Shown: positions 8,813 through 16,949 of the stretch, one piece after another
How positions within the stretch are numbered: position 1 is the first letter of the stretch
How the letters are laid out: every line of letters begins with the position of its first letter
Assembly (NCBI GenBank): GCA_964389925.1
Contig: CAYMGE010000003.1
Coordinates: forward strand, 1-64,000
Direction of reading: 5' to 3'
Length of the DNA: 64,000 bases
Source: CALECP01 sp964389925
Lineage (GTDB): Bacteria > Chloroflexota > Anaerolineae > Promineifilales > Promineifilaceae
Program-made: the position numbers and the translations under genes
Notes under the pieces: model-generated
Database searches by the model: none
The model's input: the letters and a program-made list of their open reading frames with translations, nothing else
What the model was told of the DNA's origin: nothing

Positions 8813-9949
8813 TTAGCGATTCTTAGGCATGTTGGATAATGCTTCAAAGGCGGGTCGCTTTGTGCCATCGGGCAGGGTAATTGACCACCACCACTGTTCA
8901 TTGGCTTCGGCCGTCCAAGCGGTATCGGCAAAAAATATCGTCGTCATCAACCCAATCCACGGCGACCAGTTCTCTTCTGCATACTGATAAGCGCGTACCA
9001 GATAGTCGGCTTGCGTCGCCTCATCAACCGCATACCAACTATACCCATTATGCAGAACTTCCAACGTCTGATCTGTTGCACCGCGTGCCGCATGTGTGAC
9101 CCAGCCCATCTCCATGATAGCAATTTGCTTTTCCATATCGTCGTTTTTAATCATGATGGCACGGATGTCTTCGACGTGGCGAAAGGCAAACACGCGATGA
9201 CCACCATACGGGTTTGCGGGATCAGCGACCTCTTCGGGAGACGCTTCGGGCGGAGCCGCATAGCCGGGCGCGTTTACGCCGAGAATATCAAAGTAGGCAC
9301 CGGCTCCTGCATCGTACATCTGTTGCAGAAAAACATCATCGGGGATCACTTTATCACTATGTGTTCCAGTTGGGGCGAGTGCGCCTGATATAACAATGGC
9401 GGCCGGATCGGCCGCCTTAATCCCCTCATAGCAAACTCGTAATAGCTCAACATAAGCCGCAGCATCAGGTGATTCATTATTCCATTCGCGGTCTAAATTT
9501 GGCTCATTCCAAACCTGATAGGCGTGGATACGTCCCTGATAGCGCGTTGCCAACCAGTTACAGTAGTCGCGGAAATTTTCATAGACCACTGGTGGCCCGT
9601 TCTCAAAAAGCTCCCGATCTTGTGGCAATGCCCAGACGGGCGGCCGATCTAAGCGCACAATCAACTTTAATCCGGCCGCGTTGACCTCTTCGACGATGCG
9701 ATCTGGTCGGTAGGTGTCGTATTGTCCCTTCTCTGCTCCTTCAATATCACGCCACGCAAAATTTTGCTTAACCCAACCAAATCCCATCTCTTGCGCTAAG
9801 TCAACCTCTGCAATCCCGTCATCAAAGACATTCCACCACATCGCGGTGTGAATGCCATACTCTGGCGAATCGAAGGTTTGGGTGACTATCGGCAAATTCC
9901 GACAGGCGGTGAGTAAAATCAGGCTGAGGAATAGGAGAGGGAACTTCAA
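8813..9949 (-). CDS. clan GH-A glycoside-hydrolase-like lipoprotein (paralogue 1)
   Basis: 378 aa, probably starting at TTG 9949, which places a lipoprotein signal directly at the N terminus (hydrophobic LLFLSLILLTAC, lipobox Cys16). A longer frame to 10120 would overlap the upstream gene heavily. A TIM-barrel of GH5/GH39-like type follows: YQVWNEPNL carries the Asn-Glu acid/base pair, and IAIMEMGWV is the position of the catalytic nucleophile. It is predicted to be a membrane-anchored extracellular glycosidase. It is a tandem paralogue of the gene at 10005-11330 and shares NLDREW after the acid/base motif. No Shine-Dalgarno is evident, so the start is uncertain. Confidence 0.7.
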   Translation of the reverse strand: MKFPLLFLSLILLTACRNLPIVTQTFDSPEYGIHTAMWWNVFDDGIAEVDLAQEMGFGWVKQNFAWRDIEGAEKGQYDTYRPDRIVEEVNAAGLKLIVRLDRPPVWALPQDRELFENGPPVVYENFRDYCNWLATRYQGRIHAYQVWNEPNLDREWNNESPDAAAYVELLRVCYEGIKAADPAAIVISGALAPTGTHSDKVIPDDVFLQQMYDAGAGAYFDILGVNAPGYAAPPEASPEEVADPANPYGGHRVFAFRHVEDIRAIMIKNDDMEKQIAIMEMGWVTHAARGATDQTLEVLHNGYSWYAVDEATQADYLVRAYQYAEENWSPWIGLMTTIFFADTAWTAEANEQWWWSITLPDGTKRPAFEALSNMPKNR

Positions 9950-9956
9950 GGGAGGT

Positions 9957-9998
9957 GTTCGGTGTTCAGTATTCGGTACTTTTGACCGAATACTGAAT
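9957..9998. repeat. heptamer-repeat hairpin
   Basis: Six consecutive 7-bp units: GTTCGGT, GTTCAGT, ATTCGGT, ACTTTTG, ACCGAAT, ACTGAAT. The outer units form a perfect 13-bp stem (9965-9977 with 9985-9997) and a 7-nt loop. It fills the gap between the two tandem lipoprotein genes and could act as an intercistronic mRNA stabiliser or processing site. Confidence 0.75.
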
Positions 9999-10004
9999 AG
10001 TGAT

Positions 10005-11330
10005 CTATTTTTCCATTGCGGAGACTGCGCCGAATGCTGGGCGCGGCGCACCATTTGCGTCAATGATGCTGTATGGTACGGGGTCGTCGGTTGGCCCTTG
10101 TCCCTTGTTGCCAAAGTCAAAGTTGAACAGGAAGGCTAACATCACGTCACCGCTGTCACGCATTTGCGCGAATGCTTGCACGATATACTCAGCCTGCTCT
10201 TCGAGTGAGTTGTCGAGAACCCAGCCAAAGCCTTCGGGAGCTGCATCGTAGCCTTCGGCCGATGCCCAGCCAAACTCAGTCACACAGAGCTGCATGTCGG
10301 GATCAACTGCCTGCGTTTTTTCTGCCATCAAGCGCAACGTCGTTGCAAAACTCCAGCTTTCGTGTGGGGTTGTCCATGGCCCTTGAAAGCTGAAATCTTC
10401 GGCCGAACCCACCGTCTCTACCTCATCAAACTCCACATTTGGCGGCAAGTTATACCCATTGTGATGCACGCCGACACAATCCACATGGTCGAGAATCCCA
10501 AGCGTCAACGCCTCGTCGTACCAGATGAGATCGTTCATTGCTATTATTTTCTCAGGATCGTGGAAACCTGTCGGTGCAAGCGCACCGCTAATCACGATGA
10601 CGGTTGGATCAACTGCCTTGATTGCAGCACTCGCACCAGCCAAAAATTCGACATATCCAGCAGGCGCAACGCCTTGTGCCGTGCGCCATTCGCGGTCGAG
10701 GTTTTGCTCATTCCAGACTTCAATCGCCTGCACGCGGCCCTTGTAACGACTCAATACATCCGTCAGGAATTGGTAATAGAGCGCAGGATCATCGGGTGGG
10801 CCATGGCGATCCCCGTCGGTGCGTGTCCATTCAGGCGACGTGACAACACTGAGCATGACGTAGAGATTGCGTTTTGCAGCCTCTTCCATGATGATGTCCC
10901 AGATATACCAGTCGGTTGTATCGGGCGCACGCTGCACGTCTGCCCAGCGCATCTGCACCTTCATCCAGTCGAGGCCAAGCTGGTTTTTGACAACTTCGGC
11001 CGAGTAGCTCGGATCACCCACAACCGCATGGGACTGTGCGCCATAGCCAAACTGGTCACGAGGCCATGCTTCAAGCATTATCGGTTCATTCACGTCTGTT
11101 GGTGCTTCATCTATCACCTCTTCATTAGGCTCGGCTTCCACAATCTCAGTCGTTGGTGGGGGAGGCAGCGTCGCAACGACCTCTGTTGGTGGTGGGGGTA
11201 ATGTTTCAGTCGGTGGTGGGGCAGCCGTATCAGTTGGGGGAATGGTTGATTCCACTACTTCTGGCTCAGGTGAGCTACATGCCACAAGTACAGCCGTGAT
11301 TAACAATAGGCAAAACAATTTCAAGCGCAT
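10005..11330 (-). CDS. clan GH-A glycoside-hydrolase-like lipoprotein (paralogue 2)
   Basis: 441 aa from ATG 11330, preceded by AGGAAGAG. The lipoprotein signal ends at Cys18 (LLLITAVLVAC). Residues about 20-80 form a Pro/Thr/Glu spacer, then a TIM-barrel domain with IEVWNEQNLDREW (acid/base Glu) and CVTEFGWAS (nucleophile Glu). The active-site pairs are intact, so an active glycosidase on the outer face of the membrane is expected; substrate unknown. It is the first gene of a probable two-gene transcript with 8813-9949, separated by a heptamer hairpin. The two copies share catalytic motif context but differ in spacer length, so the duplication is old. Confidence 0.8.
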   Translation of the reverse strand: MRLKLFCLLLITAVLVACSSPEPEVVESTIPPTDTAAPPPTETLPPPPTEVVATLPPPPTTEIVEAEPNEEVIDEAPTDVNEPIMLEAWPRDQFGYGAQSHAVVGDPSYSAEVVKNQLGLDWMKVQMRWADVQRAPDTTDWYIWDIIMEEAAKRNLYVMLSVVTSPEWTRTDGDRHGPPDDPALYYQFLTDVLSRYKGRVQAIEVWNEQNLDREWRTAQGVAPAGYVEFLAGASAAIKAVDPTVIVISGALAPTGFHDPEKIIAMNDLIWYDEALTLGILDHVDCVGVHHNGYNLPPNVEFDEVETVGSAEDFSFQGPWTTPHESWSFATTLRLMAEKTQAVDPDMQLCVTEFGWASAEGYDAAPEGFGWVLDNSLEEQAEYIVQAFAQMRDSGDVMLAFLFNFDFGNKGQGPTDDPVPYSIIDANGAPRPAFGAVSAMEK

Positions 11331-11496
11331 TATCTCTTCCTTAAATAGTATCTCGTAAGACAAACTGCGAATTTATTCTGAGCAGACGTTACATGAGTGT
11401 GCTTCATTACAGTGAAATGTGGAGGTTATGTCCTCAGATGCTGTCGCGTTGCAAATATGCTAGTTCGCATCTGAGGATGCGAAATTCTCTAGTTGA

Positions 11497-13512
11497 TTAT
11501 GGGAATGATTGCAAAATAGTCGGCAGGGCAAATAGATCAACACCTTCATCAAGCTCTACAAGGCTCAAATAGACCCATCCCTCAACCTCTGTGTCAGGCA
11601 GGCGCACCTTGAGCCATGCGCCAGAGGTATCACGGCCGAGCAGTCGTACCTCTGTTCGTTCGGGCAAAACTTCGATAATTTCTGACTCAATGCGTGGGCC
11701 TGTTCGGAAATTTGTTTCGAGTGTTAAAAAGCCCGATGGATTTGCGAGGCGTTCTGCTTCGGCCGCTGCTGCTGCCTCCGCTGCCGCCGCCGCCGCCGCC
11801 GCTTCAGCCGCCGCCGCCGCTTCGGCCTCGGCAACCGAATCATAAACCTCAAATGTGTATTGTCCCAAAGTCGTTTGATTATCGCCAAATGCAAAATCGA
11901 CGTTTACTGTGTAGTTGCCCACCGTTTCGACATTTTGATAGGCAAAGGTAAATTGGTCGCTGCTCGTTGAGCTAGCGACGATTGTTCCGTCTTCAGCCAT
12001 TACTGTCCAAACGAGTGCGGCCGCTTGGCTGACAGGTGGTTCTTCACCCAAGACGCTGTGCAGTGCTGCGATGTAACCATCACCATCCACAATGCCACCC
12101 AATCCACGCACGAGAATCCCACCCAAATGATACCGCTCTGCAAGGCGTAGACGATGTGCCAATGCGCTTTCATTGCTCAACCAAACGGTGTGTGGCTGTC
12201 CATTTTGCTCGTATGTATATTTGTAGGTAACGCCATCACCATCCCATTCAAGTCCAGAAGCCGTTCCTGAGAGACCAATTTCGAGTGTTTCGCCTATATC
12301 GATCTTCTCACTGCCTTGCAGAAGCTGTAATTCGCCAAAATTCGACAGGGCGAGATCGCGGGGAATCTCAGTGTAAACATCACCTATCTGGTCTACAGCA
12401 TTTGCACTCAAAAGTAACAACATCTTGTGGCGATCAACTTGACGAATTGTCCAGCTAACTATCTCTTCTACCAACCCGCCGTCGTTGTAAACTGTCGGAT
12501 TAAGCGGCATTTGCACAAGCACTTTATCGGCGGCCGCTCCCAACATTGACCAGTTATGTCCACCCGTTATCCATTTGTTATTGACGCGCTGTGGTGCATC
12601 GAGCGTGAGCATCAATTCAAGATCGCGGTCGTGCAGGGCATCGCTCAAGGCAGTGACAAAAGTGGTGAAATCGGCCGATTGCCCCACATCAACCCCCTGG
12701 TAGTCGAGGTTGATGCCTGCAAAACCCCCATCAAAAGCACGACCCGTTAACTCTGCAATATGGGCGGCCTGTAGACTCTCATTACTCAACAGCGTGATAA
12801 TACTCGTTGTATCAACGATCAAGCCGACGTTTGTCACACGCAGATATTCGTCGTACTCACCAGGCTGTATAAGAACTGGTTCCCCACTTAACGCACCATT
12901 TTCACCTAAGGTCAATGTGCCAACAGAAACAATGTTGGCAACAGGGAACAGCCCCGATGGCAGCTCTCGTGTTGGCAACACTTCAACCCCAATCCGCACG
13001 TCCGTTGGCTGATTTGCCATCATCACGACGACAGCTTCTGGCAATGCGACATCGGTTGCGACAAGCACATTATCTTGCAGCGTCGTTGGGAGAAAATTCC
13101 ATCTATCATTGCTCCATGCGTGAAGGTCTAGGAGGCGAATATCGGCCGAATTCCCCACATCAACTTGCATGGTCGCATTCACATCACCGTCACCATTGTT
13201 CTCGACTGTATAAATACGCCCAACCAGCTCTCGATCAAGCGGCAGTAGCTGTTCAAAGTCACGCCCATCAACTGTTTCTAACGTCAAGTCTGCTCCGGGT
13301 GCGTTGATCTCAAATCCATCCACAGATGCACCACTCACAGGCTCGGCCGTTGGTTGAATCGCGGCTGTTGTCGGAACTATCTCAGTCGCCTCTTCGCCGA
13401 GCAATCCACGCCCAAATGTCAACAGAAAACCCGCCACCAATAATAAGACAGCCGATAACAGCGTCAATAAAATTAAACCACGAGACTGTCCACCATTGTT
13501 TTCAGTCACCAT
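11497..13512 (-). CDS. membrane-anchored GH18-like protein with Ala-rich stalk and C-terminal SH3 domain
   Basis: 671 aa. An N-terminal membrane helix (about residues 11-33) anchors the protein outside. A middle region resembles GH18/YaaH-type barrels: VTNVGLIVD near 226-234, GINLDYQGVD at 266-275, and KVLVQMPLNP further on. In active GH18 enzymes the motif ends in Glu; here that position is Gln272, so catalysis is probably lost and a glycan-binding role is likely. Next come a beta-sandwich-like stretch, an Ala/Glu-rich helical segment encoded by GCC/GCG repeats (11755-11832), and an SH3-type domain (TNFRTGPRIESEIIEVLPE to GWVYLSLV) that could bind cell wall. Confidence 0.72.
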   Translation of the reverse strand: MVTENNGGQSRGLILLTLLSAVLLLVAGFLLTFGRGLLGEEATEIVPTTAAIQPTAEPVSGASVDGFEINAPGADLTLETVDGRDFEQLLPLDRELVGRIYTVENNGDGDVNATMQVDVGNSADIRLLDLHAWSNDRWNFLPTTLQDNVLVATDVALPEAVVVMMANQPTDVRIGVEVLPTRELPSGLFPVANIVSVGTLTLGENGALSGEPVLIQPGEYDEYLRVTNVGLIVDTTSIITLLSNESLQAAHIAELTGRAFDGGFAGINLDYQGVDVGQSADFTTFVTALSDALHDRDLELMLTLDAPQRVNNKWITGGHNWSMLGAAADKVLVQMPLNPTVYNDGGLVEEIVSWTIRQVDRHKMLLLLSANAVDQIGDVYTEIPRDLALSNFGELQLLQGSEKIDIGETLEIGLSGTASGLEWDGDGVTYKYTYEQNGQPHTVWLSNESALAHRLRLAERYHLGGILVRGLGGIVDGDGYIAALHSVLGEEPPVSQAAALVWTVMAEDGTIVASSTSSDQFTFAYQNVETVGNYTVNVDFAFGDNQTTLGQYTFEVYDSVAEAEAAAAAEAAAAAAAAEAAAAAEAERLANPSGFLTLETNFRTGPRIESEIIEVLPERTEVRLLGRDTSGAWLKVRLPDTEVEGWVYLSLVELDEGVDLFALPTILQSFP
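11755..11832. repeat. GCC-type trinucleotide microsatellite coding poly-Ala
   Basis: A run of GCC, GCT and GCG triplets within the GH18-like gene encodes an Ala-rich, Glu-punctuated helix. Expansion or contraction would lengthen or shorten the stalk in frame. Confidence 0.7.
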
Positions 13513-13571
13513 ATATTTTCTCCTAGCCGTTGCAAAGTTTTAGTGTACTAAATGATATATGCTAAACACAA

Positions 13572-13590
13572 AACAGGCTCAAAGCCTGTT
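13572..13590. promoter_or_regulatory. small hairpin upstream of the GH18-like gene
   Basis: AACAGGCT and AGCCTGTT form a perfect 8-bp stem with a CAA loop. It lies 60 bp upstream of the GH18-like start, in the 280-bp gap between divergent genes. Otherwise this gap shows only A/T-rich promoter-like sequence such as TATACT near 13739. Confidence 0.4.
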
Positions 13591-13804
13591 CAAACTTACC
13601 TAAATTGGTAGGATGTTAATCAGAAATCATACCCACAGCGGAGCGGTTGACATTCTAGCACAGCCAAAAATACCCTGCCAAACTCCTCATCCAACTTAAG
13701 TTGTATATAAATTGGGCAATGCCGCGACCAATAGACTGGTATACTAATCATCTGATAAGTCAATAACAAACGGTAAATTTTCGCCGTATTTTATGGAGAG
13801 CATC

Positions 13805-14125
13805 ATGCCTACACTTGAAGAAATTTTTTCCGAAATGCCAAATCGTCTAAACGAAGATCAGGCACAAGGGGTCGATATGACGATCCAGTTCGATCTATCG
13901 GGTGACGAAGGCGGTCACTATGCGCTGCACGTCGCAAACGGGGAAGCAAATGTTGTCGAGGAGACGCTGGCAGCCCCAACAGCAACCATCAAAATGGATG
14001 CCACTGATTACAAAAAAATGGTCACGGGCCAGCTTGACCCAATGACCGCCTTTATGACTGGAAAAGTAAAAGTCGAGGGTGATCTTGGGGCAGTCATGAA
14101 GATGCAGACGCTGTTTGCAATGTAG
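13805..14125 (+). CDS. SCP2 sterol-carrier-domain protein
   Basis: 106-aa single-domain SCP2 protein. Family features are visible: the central AHVANGE-type strand (ALHVANGEANVVEE), PTATIKMDATDYKKMVTGQLDP and the C-terminal FMTGKVKVEGDLGAVMKM. These small cytosolic proteins bind lipids or acyl-CoA in a hydrophobic tunnel. ATG 13805 is preferred over 13793 because GGAGA lies 5-8 bases upstream of it. The gene stands alone, followed by a heptamer hairpin. Ligand not predictable. Confidence 0.85.
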   Translation: MPTLEEIFSEMPNRLNEDQAQGVDMTIQFDLSGDEGGHYALHVANGEANVVEETLAAPTATIKMDATDYKKMVTGQLDPMTAFMTGKVKVEGDLGAVMKMQTLFAM

Positions 14126-14133
14126 CGTGTGTT

Positions 14134-14177
14134 GCGTATTGCGTATTACGTAAGCTAAATACGCAATATGCAATACG
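14134..14177. repeat. heptamer-repeat hairpin / bidirectional terminator candidate
   Basis: Left side is two GCGTATT units, right side AATACGC, AATATGC and AATACG, all in 7-bp register, folding into an imperfect hairpin around ACGTAAGCTA. It lies between the convergent ends of the SCP2 gene and the aldolase gene. The same GCGTATT unit recurs at 47550-47584. Confidence 0.7.
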
Positions 14178-14245
14178 TCTAATCTTGTGGCGACAACTTC
14201 ATGACGCTAGCTAAATTCCGAAATTACCCCATTCGTCAATTGCGT

Positions 14246-15340
14246 CTATACTGTTATTGACAGCGTATCGACGTTGTTCAAGTCTTCACACGCTTGGGTT
14301 AGACGGGCAATGAACGATTGTTCAGCCACTCGCAACCAGCTACGTGGATCGTAGAATTTCTTGTTTGGTTTGTCTGAACCATCAGGATTGCCAAGCTGGC
14401 TTTGCAAATAGTCGTGGTTTTTTGCCTCATAGTCGCGTATCCCGTCCCAAAACGCCCACTGTGTATCCGTGTCAATGTTCATCTTGATCGCGCCGTATTC
14501 GATAGCAGCCTGAATATCTTCTTTCGCAGAGCCTGAGCCACCATGAAAAACGAAATTAAGCGGTGTATTATCATTTGAGACATCAAAGTGGTCGATGATG
14601 TATTGTTGAGAACTCTTCAAAATATCAGGGCGCAATTCGACGTTGCCCGGCCGATAAACACCATGCACGTTGCCAAACGCGGCCGCAACCATGAATTTAT
14701 CGCTGACTTTCATCAACTCTTCGTAAGCGTAGGCAACCTCTTCAGGCTGTGTATACAGACGTGAACTATCGACATCTGTGTTATCCACGCCATCTTCTTC
14801 CCCGCCCGTTACGCCTAGCTCAAATTCGAGCGTCATGTCCATCTTGCTCATACGTTCCAGATATCGTTTGCATATCTCAATATTCTCTTCGAGTGGTTCC
14901 TCCGAGAGATCGAGCATGTGAGAGCTAAAGAGCGGCACACCATGCACTTTGTAGAATGCCTCACCAGCATCTAGCATACCGTCGATCCACGGCAATAGCT
15001 TCTTCGCGGCATGGTCGGTGTGGGTCATAATTCTTGCGCCATAGAGTGCGGCAAGTTCGTGCATGTGGCGAGCGGCCGAGACAGCTCCTGCGATAGAGCC
15101 AGACAAATCTTTGTTCGGCAATCCTTTGCCAGCAAAAAACTCAGCCCCACCTTTGCTCAATTGAATGATGACGGGCGAGTTGACATCACGTGCCATTTCC
15201 ATTGTAGCATTCGCGGTGTTTGTGCCAACGATATTGACAGCGGGGAGAGCAAAGTTATTCTTTTGTGCAACGATGAACAACTCTTGCACAGCGTCGCCCG
15301 TGATTACGCCAGCGGGTAACATTTCAGATAAAGTGGTCAT
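14246..15340 (-). CDS. fbaA: class II fructose-bisphosphate aldolase
   Basis: 364 aa, the usual size of the E. coli FbaA (class IIA) type. The zinc-site HTDHAAKK, the AAFGNVHGVYRPGNVELRP region and FHGGSGS phosphate-binding loop are intact, as is MNIDTDTQWAFWDG. It interconverts fructose-1,6-bisphosphate with dihydroxyacetone phosphate and glyceraldehyde-3-phosphate in glycolysis and gluconeogenesis. AAGGAA sits 8 bases before the ATG. It is monocistronic, divergent from proB. High confidence. Confidence 0.96.
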   Translation of the reverse strand: MTTLSEMLPAGVITGDAVQELFIVAQKNNFALPAVNIVGTNTANATMEMARDVNSPVIIQLSKGGAEFFAGKGLPNKDLSGSIAGAVSAARHMHELAALYGARIMTHTDHAAKKLLPWIDGMLDAGEAFYKVHGVPLFSSHMLDLSEEPLEENIEICKRYLERMSKMDMTLEFELGVTGGEEDGVDNTDVDSSRLYTQPEEVAYAYEELMKVSDKFMVAAAFGNVHGVYRPGNVELRPDILKSSQQYIIDHFDVSNDNTPLNFVFHGGSGSAKEDIQAAIEYGAIKMNIDTDTQWAFWDGIRDYEAKNHDYLQSQLGNPDGSDKPNKKFYDPRSWLRVAEQSFIARLTQACEDLNNVDTLSITV

Positions 15341-15413
15341 AGGGATTCCTTATTGTGAGGTTTACAAAATTGTTTTTCTTTCTGATTATAACAGCAGTTA
15401 TGTAAAGAATGGT

Positions 15414-15419
15414 TATACT
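15414..15419 (+). promoter_or_regulatory. -10 box of a leaderless proB transcript
   Basis: TATACT ends 7 bases before the proB ATG at 15427, so transcription should begin at the start codon. No ribosome-binding site is seen and no clear -35 is recognised. Confidence 0.45.
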
Positions 15420-15426
15420 CTGGGAT

Positions 15427-16521
15427 ATGCGAATTGTAGTGAAGTTGGGAACAAGCGTATTGACGGGGGGGACACGACGGTTGAATCGGCCGAGAATCGC
15501 CGACCTCACTCGCCAATGTGCCACGTTGCAAGCCGCAGGTCATCAGGTCATCATCTGCACATCGGGCGCAGTGGCAGCCGGACGTGAACAGCTCAACTTT
15601 CCTCAACTGTCCACTACCCTAACGACGAAGCAGATGCTCTCAGCCGTTGGGCAAAGCCGTCTGATGCAAATTTGGGGTGGCTTTTTTGACATCTATGATG
15701 TCCATGTCGCCCAAATGTTACTCACTCGTGCTGATGTAGAGTCGCGCCAACGCTATCTAAATGCCCGCGAGACCCTACACCGTCTGCTCGAACATCAAAT
15801 TATCCCCATCATTAATGAAAATGACGCAGTTGCCAATGAGGAGATCAAGGTTGGGGACAATGACAATCTCTCAGCGTTGGTGGCACTGTTGGCAGAGGTA
15901 GATGTGCTGTTTCTGCTGACCGATCAGGACGGACTGTTTACAGCTGACCCACGCAAAGATGATTCGGCCGAACTGATCCGCGAAGTCCATACCATCAATG
16001 ACTATCTGCGCCAGCTAGCGGGGGGCAGTGTGACGGGATTAGGCACGGGCGGGATGGTGACGAAAATCGAATCGGCCGAAGTTGCCACCCGCGCTGGCAT
16101 CGACGTGATTATCGCTAATGGCAATCTGCCGGACATCATCATCCGACTCGTCAACGGCGAACAGCACGGCACGCGCTTTATCGGACAAGCAGCACCGCTT
16201 GAAAATCGCAAACAGTGGCTTTTCGCTGGCTCTAAAATGCACGGGGTCTTGGTTGTCGATGCGGGAGCCGCACGGGCTTTGCGCTCCAATGGGCGCAGCC
16301 TGTTACCGGCCGGCATTGTCAGCGTGAGCGGCAGCTTCACGCGCGGCGAGACAGTTGCCATCGAAACGGAAGGGCAGCAGATGATTGGGCGTGGTATCGC
16401 ACGCTATTCAAGTCGCTCGATACAGAAAATCATGGGGCGGCAATCGGCCGAGATCGAAGACATTCTAGGCTATACGTATGGCAGTGTGGCCGTGCATCGC
16501 AATGACTTGATCTTGCTATAG
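15427..16521 (+). CDS. proB: glutamate 5-kinase
   Basis: 364 aa: an amino-acid kinase domain (KLGTSVLTGG at the N terminus, ICTSGAVAAGR, IPIINENDAVANEE, DQDGLFTADPR) and a C-terminal PUA domain from about residue 280. It phosphorylates glutamate in the first step of proline synthesis and is normally feedback-inhibited by proline. ATG 15427 is chosen because the kinase fold begins at once and a TATACT is 7 bases away. No proA follows; the next gene, 8 bp downstream, is a Rieske ferredoxin, so any operon is functionally mixed. Confidence 0.95.
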   Translation: MRIVVKLGTSVLTGGTRRLNRPRIADLTRQCATLQAAGHQVIICTSGAVAAGREQLNFPQLSTTLTTKQMLSAVGQSRLMQIWGGFFDIYDVHVAQMLLTRADVESRQRYLNARETLHRLLEHQIIPIINENDAVANEEIKVGDNDNLSALVALLAEVDVLFLLTDQDGLFTADPRKDDSAELIREVHTINDYLRQLAGGSVTGLGTGGMVTKIESAEVATRAGIDVIIANGNLPDIIIRLVNGEQHGTRFIGQAAPLENRKQWLFAGSKMHGVLVVDAGAARALRSNGRSLLPAGIVSVSGSFTRGETVAIETEGQQMIGRGIARYSSRSIQKIMGRQSAEIEDILGYTYGSVAVHRNDLILL

Positions 16522-16529
16522 GACAAAAA

Positions 16530-16856
16530 ATGGCAAACTGGCTAAAAATTGACAAATTAGAAAATTTTAATGAAGGCGAACCCGTCTTCCATGACTTTGA
16601 CTATGAGACAGCGGCACTCGTTCGCGTTGGCGACGATGTATACGCCTTTGAAGATCGCTGCACACATGATGATGGCCCTCTTGCGGACGGCCTCATTGAT
16701 GTAAAAAACTGCGAGGTTCACTGTCCAAGACACGGCGCACGCTTTAATTTTTGCACGGGGGCGGCTCTCTCCATGCCTGCCGTCACCGATGTTCCAATAT
16801 ATCCCACAAAAATTGAAGCGGGTGTTGTTTATATCCAACCACCAGACGAATTGTAG
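16530..16856 (+). CDS. Rieske-type [2Fe-2S] ferredoxin
   Basis: 108 aa. The cluster ligands are Cys44-x-His46 (CTHDDGPLADG) and Cys65-x2-His68 (CPRHGARFNFCTG), the spacing of bacterial Rieske ferredoxins of non-haem oxygenases. These pass electrons to an oxygenase or act in stand-alone redox roles. It is 8 bp behind proB, with no oxygenase gene nearby. Partner unknown. Confidence 0.88.
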   Translation: MANWLKIDKLENFNEGEPVFHDFDYETAALVRVGDDVYAFEDRCTHDDGPLADGLIDVKNCEVHCPRHGARFNFCTGAALSMPAVTDVPIYPTKIEAGVVYIQPPDEL

Positions 16857-16949
16857 GCGGCCGAAGTCCCACATTTTTCTCTCCTACAAGTTAAAATTTC
16901 TTTATCATCTTTCCCCTATCGGCACGAATCGTGTATAAGTGTGCTGTCT

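Noticed and set aside
9950..10120. N-terminal extension of glycosidase-like paralogue 1 into the upstream gene
   Set aside because: It would translate the heptamer hairpin and 116 bp of the neighbouring gene in another frame, and would bury the lipoprotein signal inside the protein.
10362..11201. 279-codon plus-strand frame antisense to the glycosidase-like lipoprotein
   Set aside because: No family features; the opposite frame has a signal peptide, lipobox and catalytic motifs.
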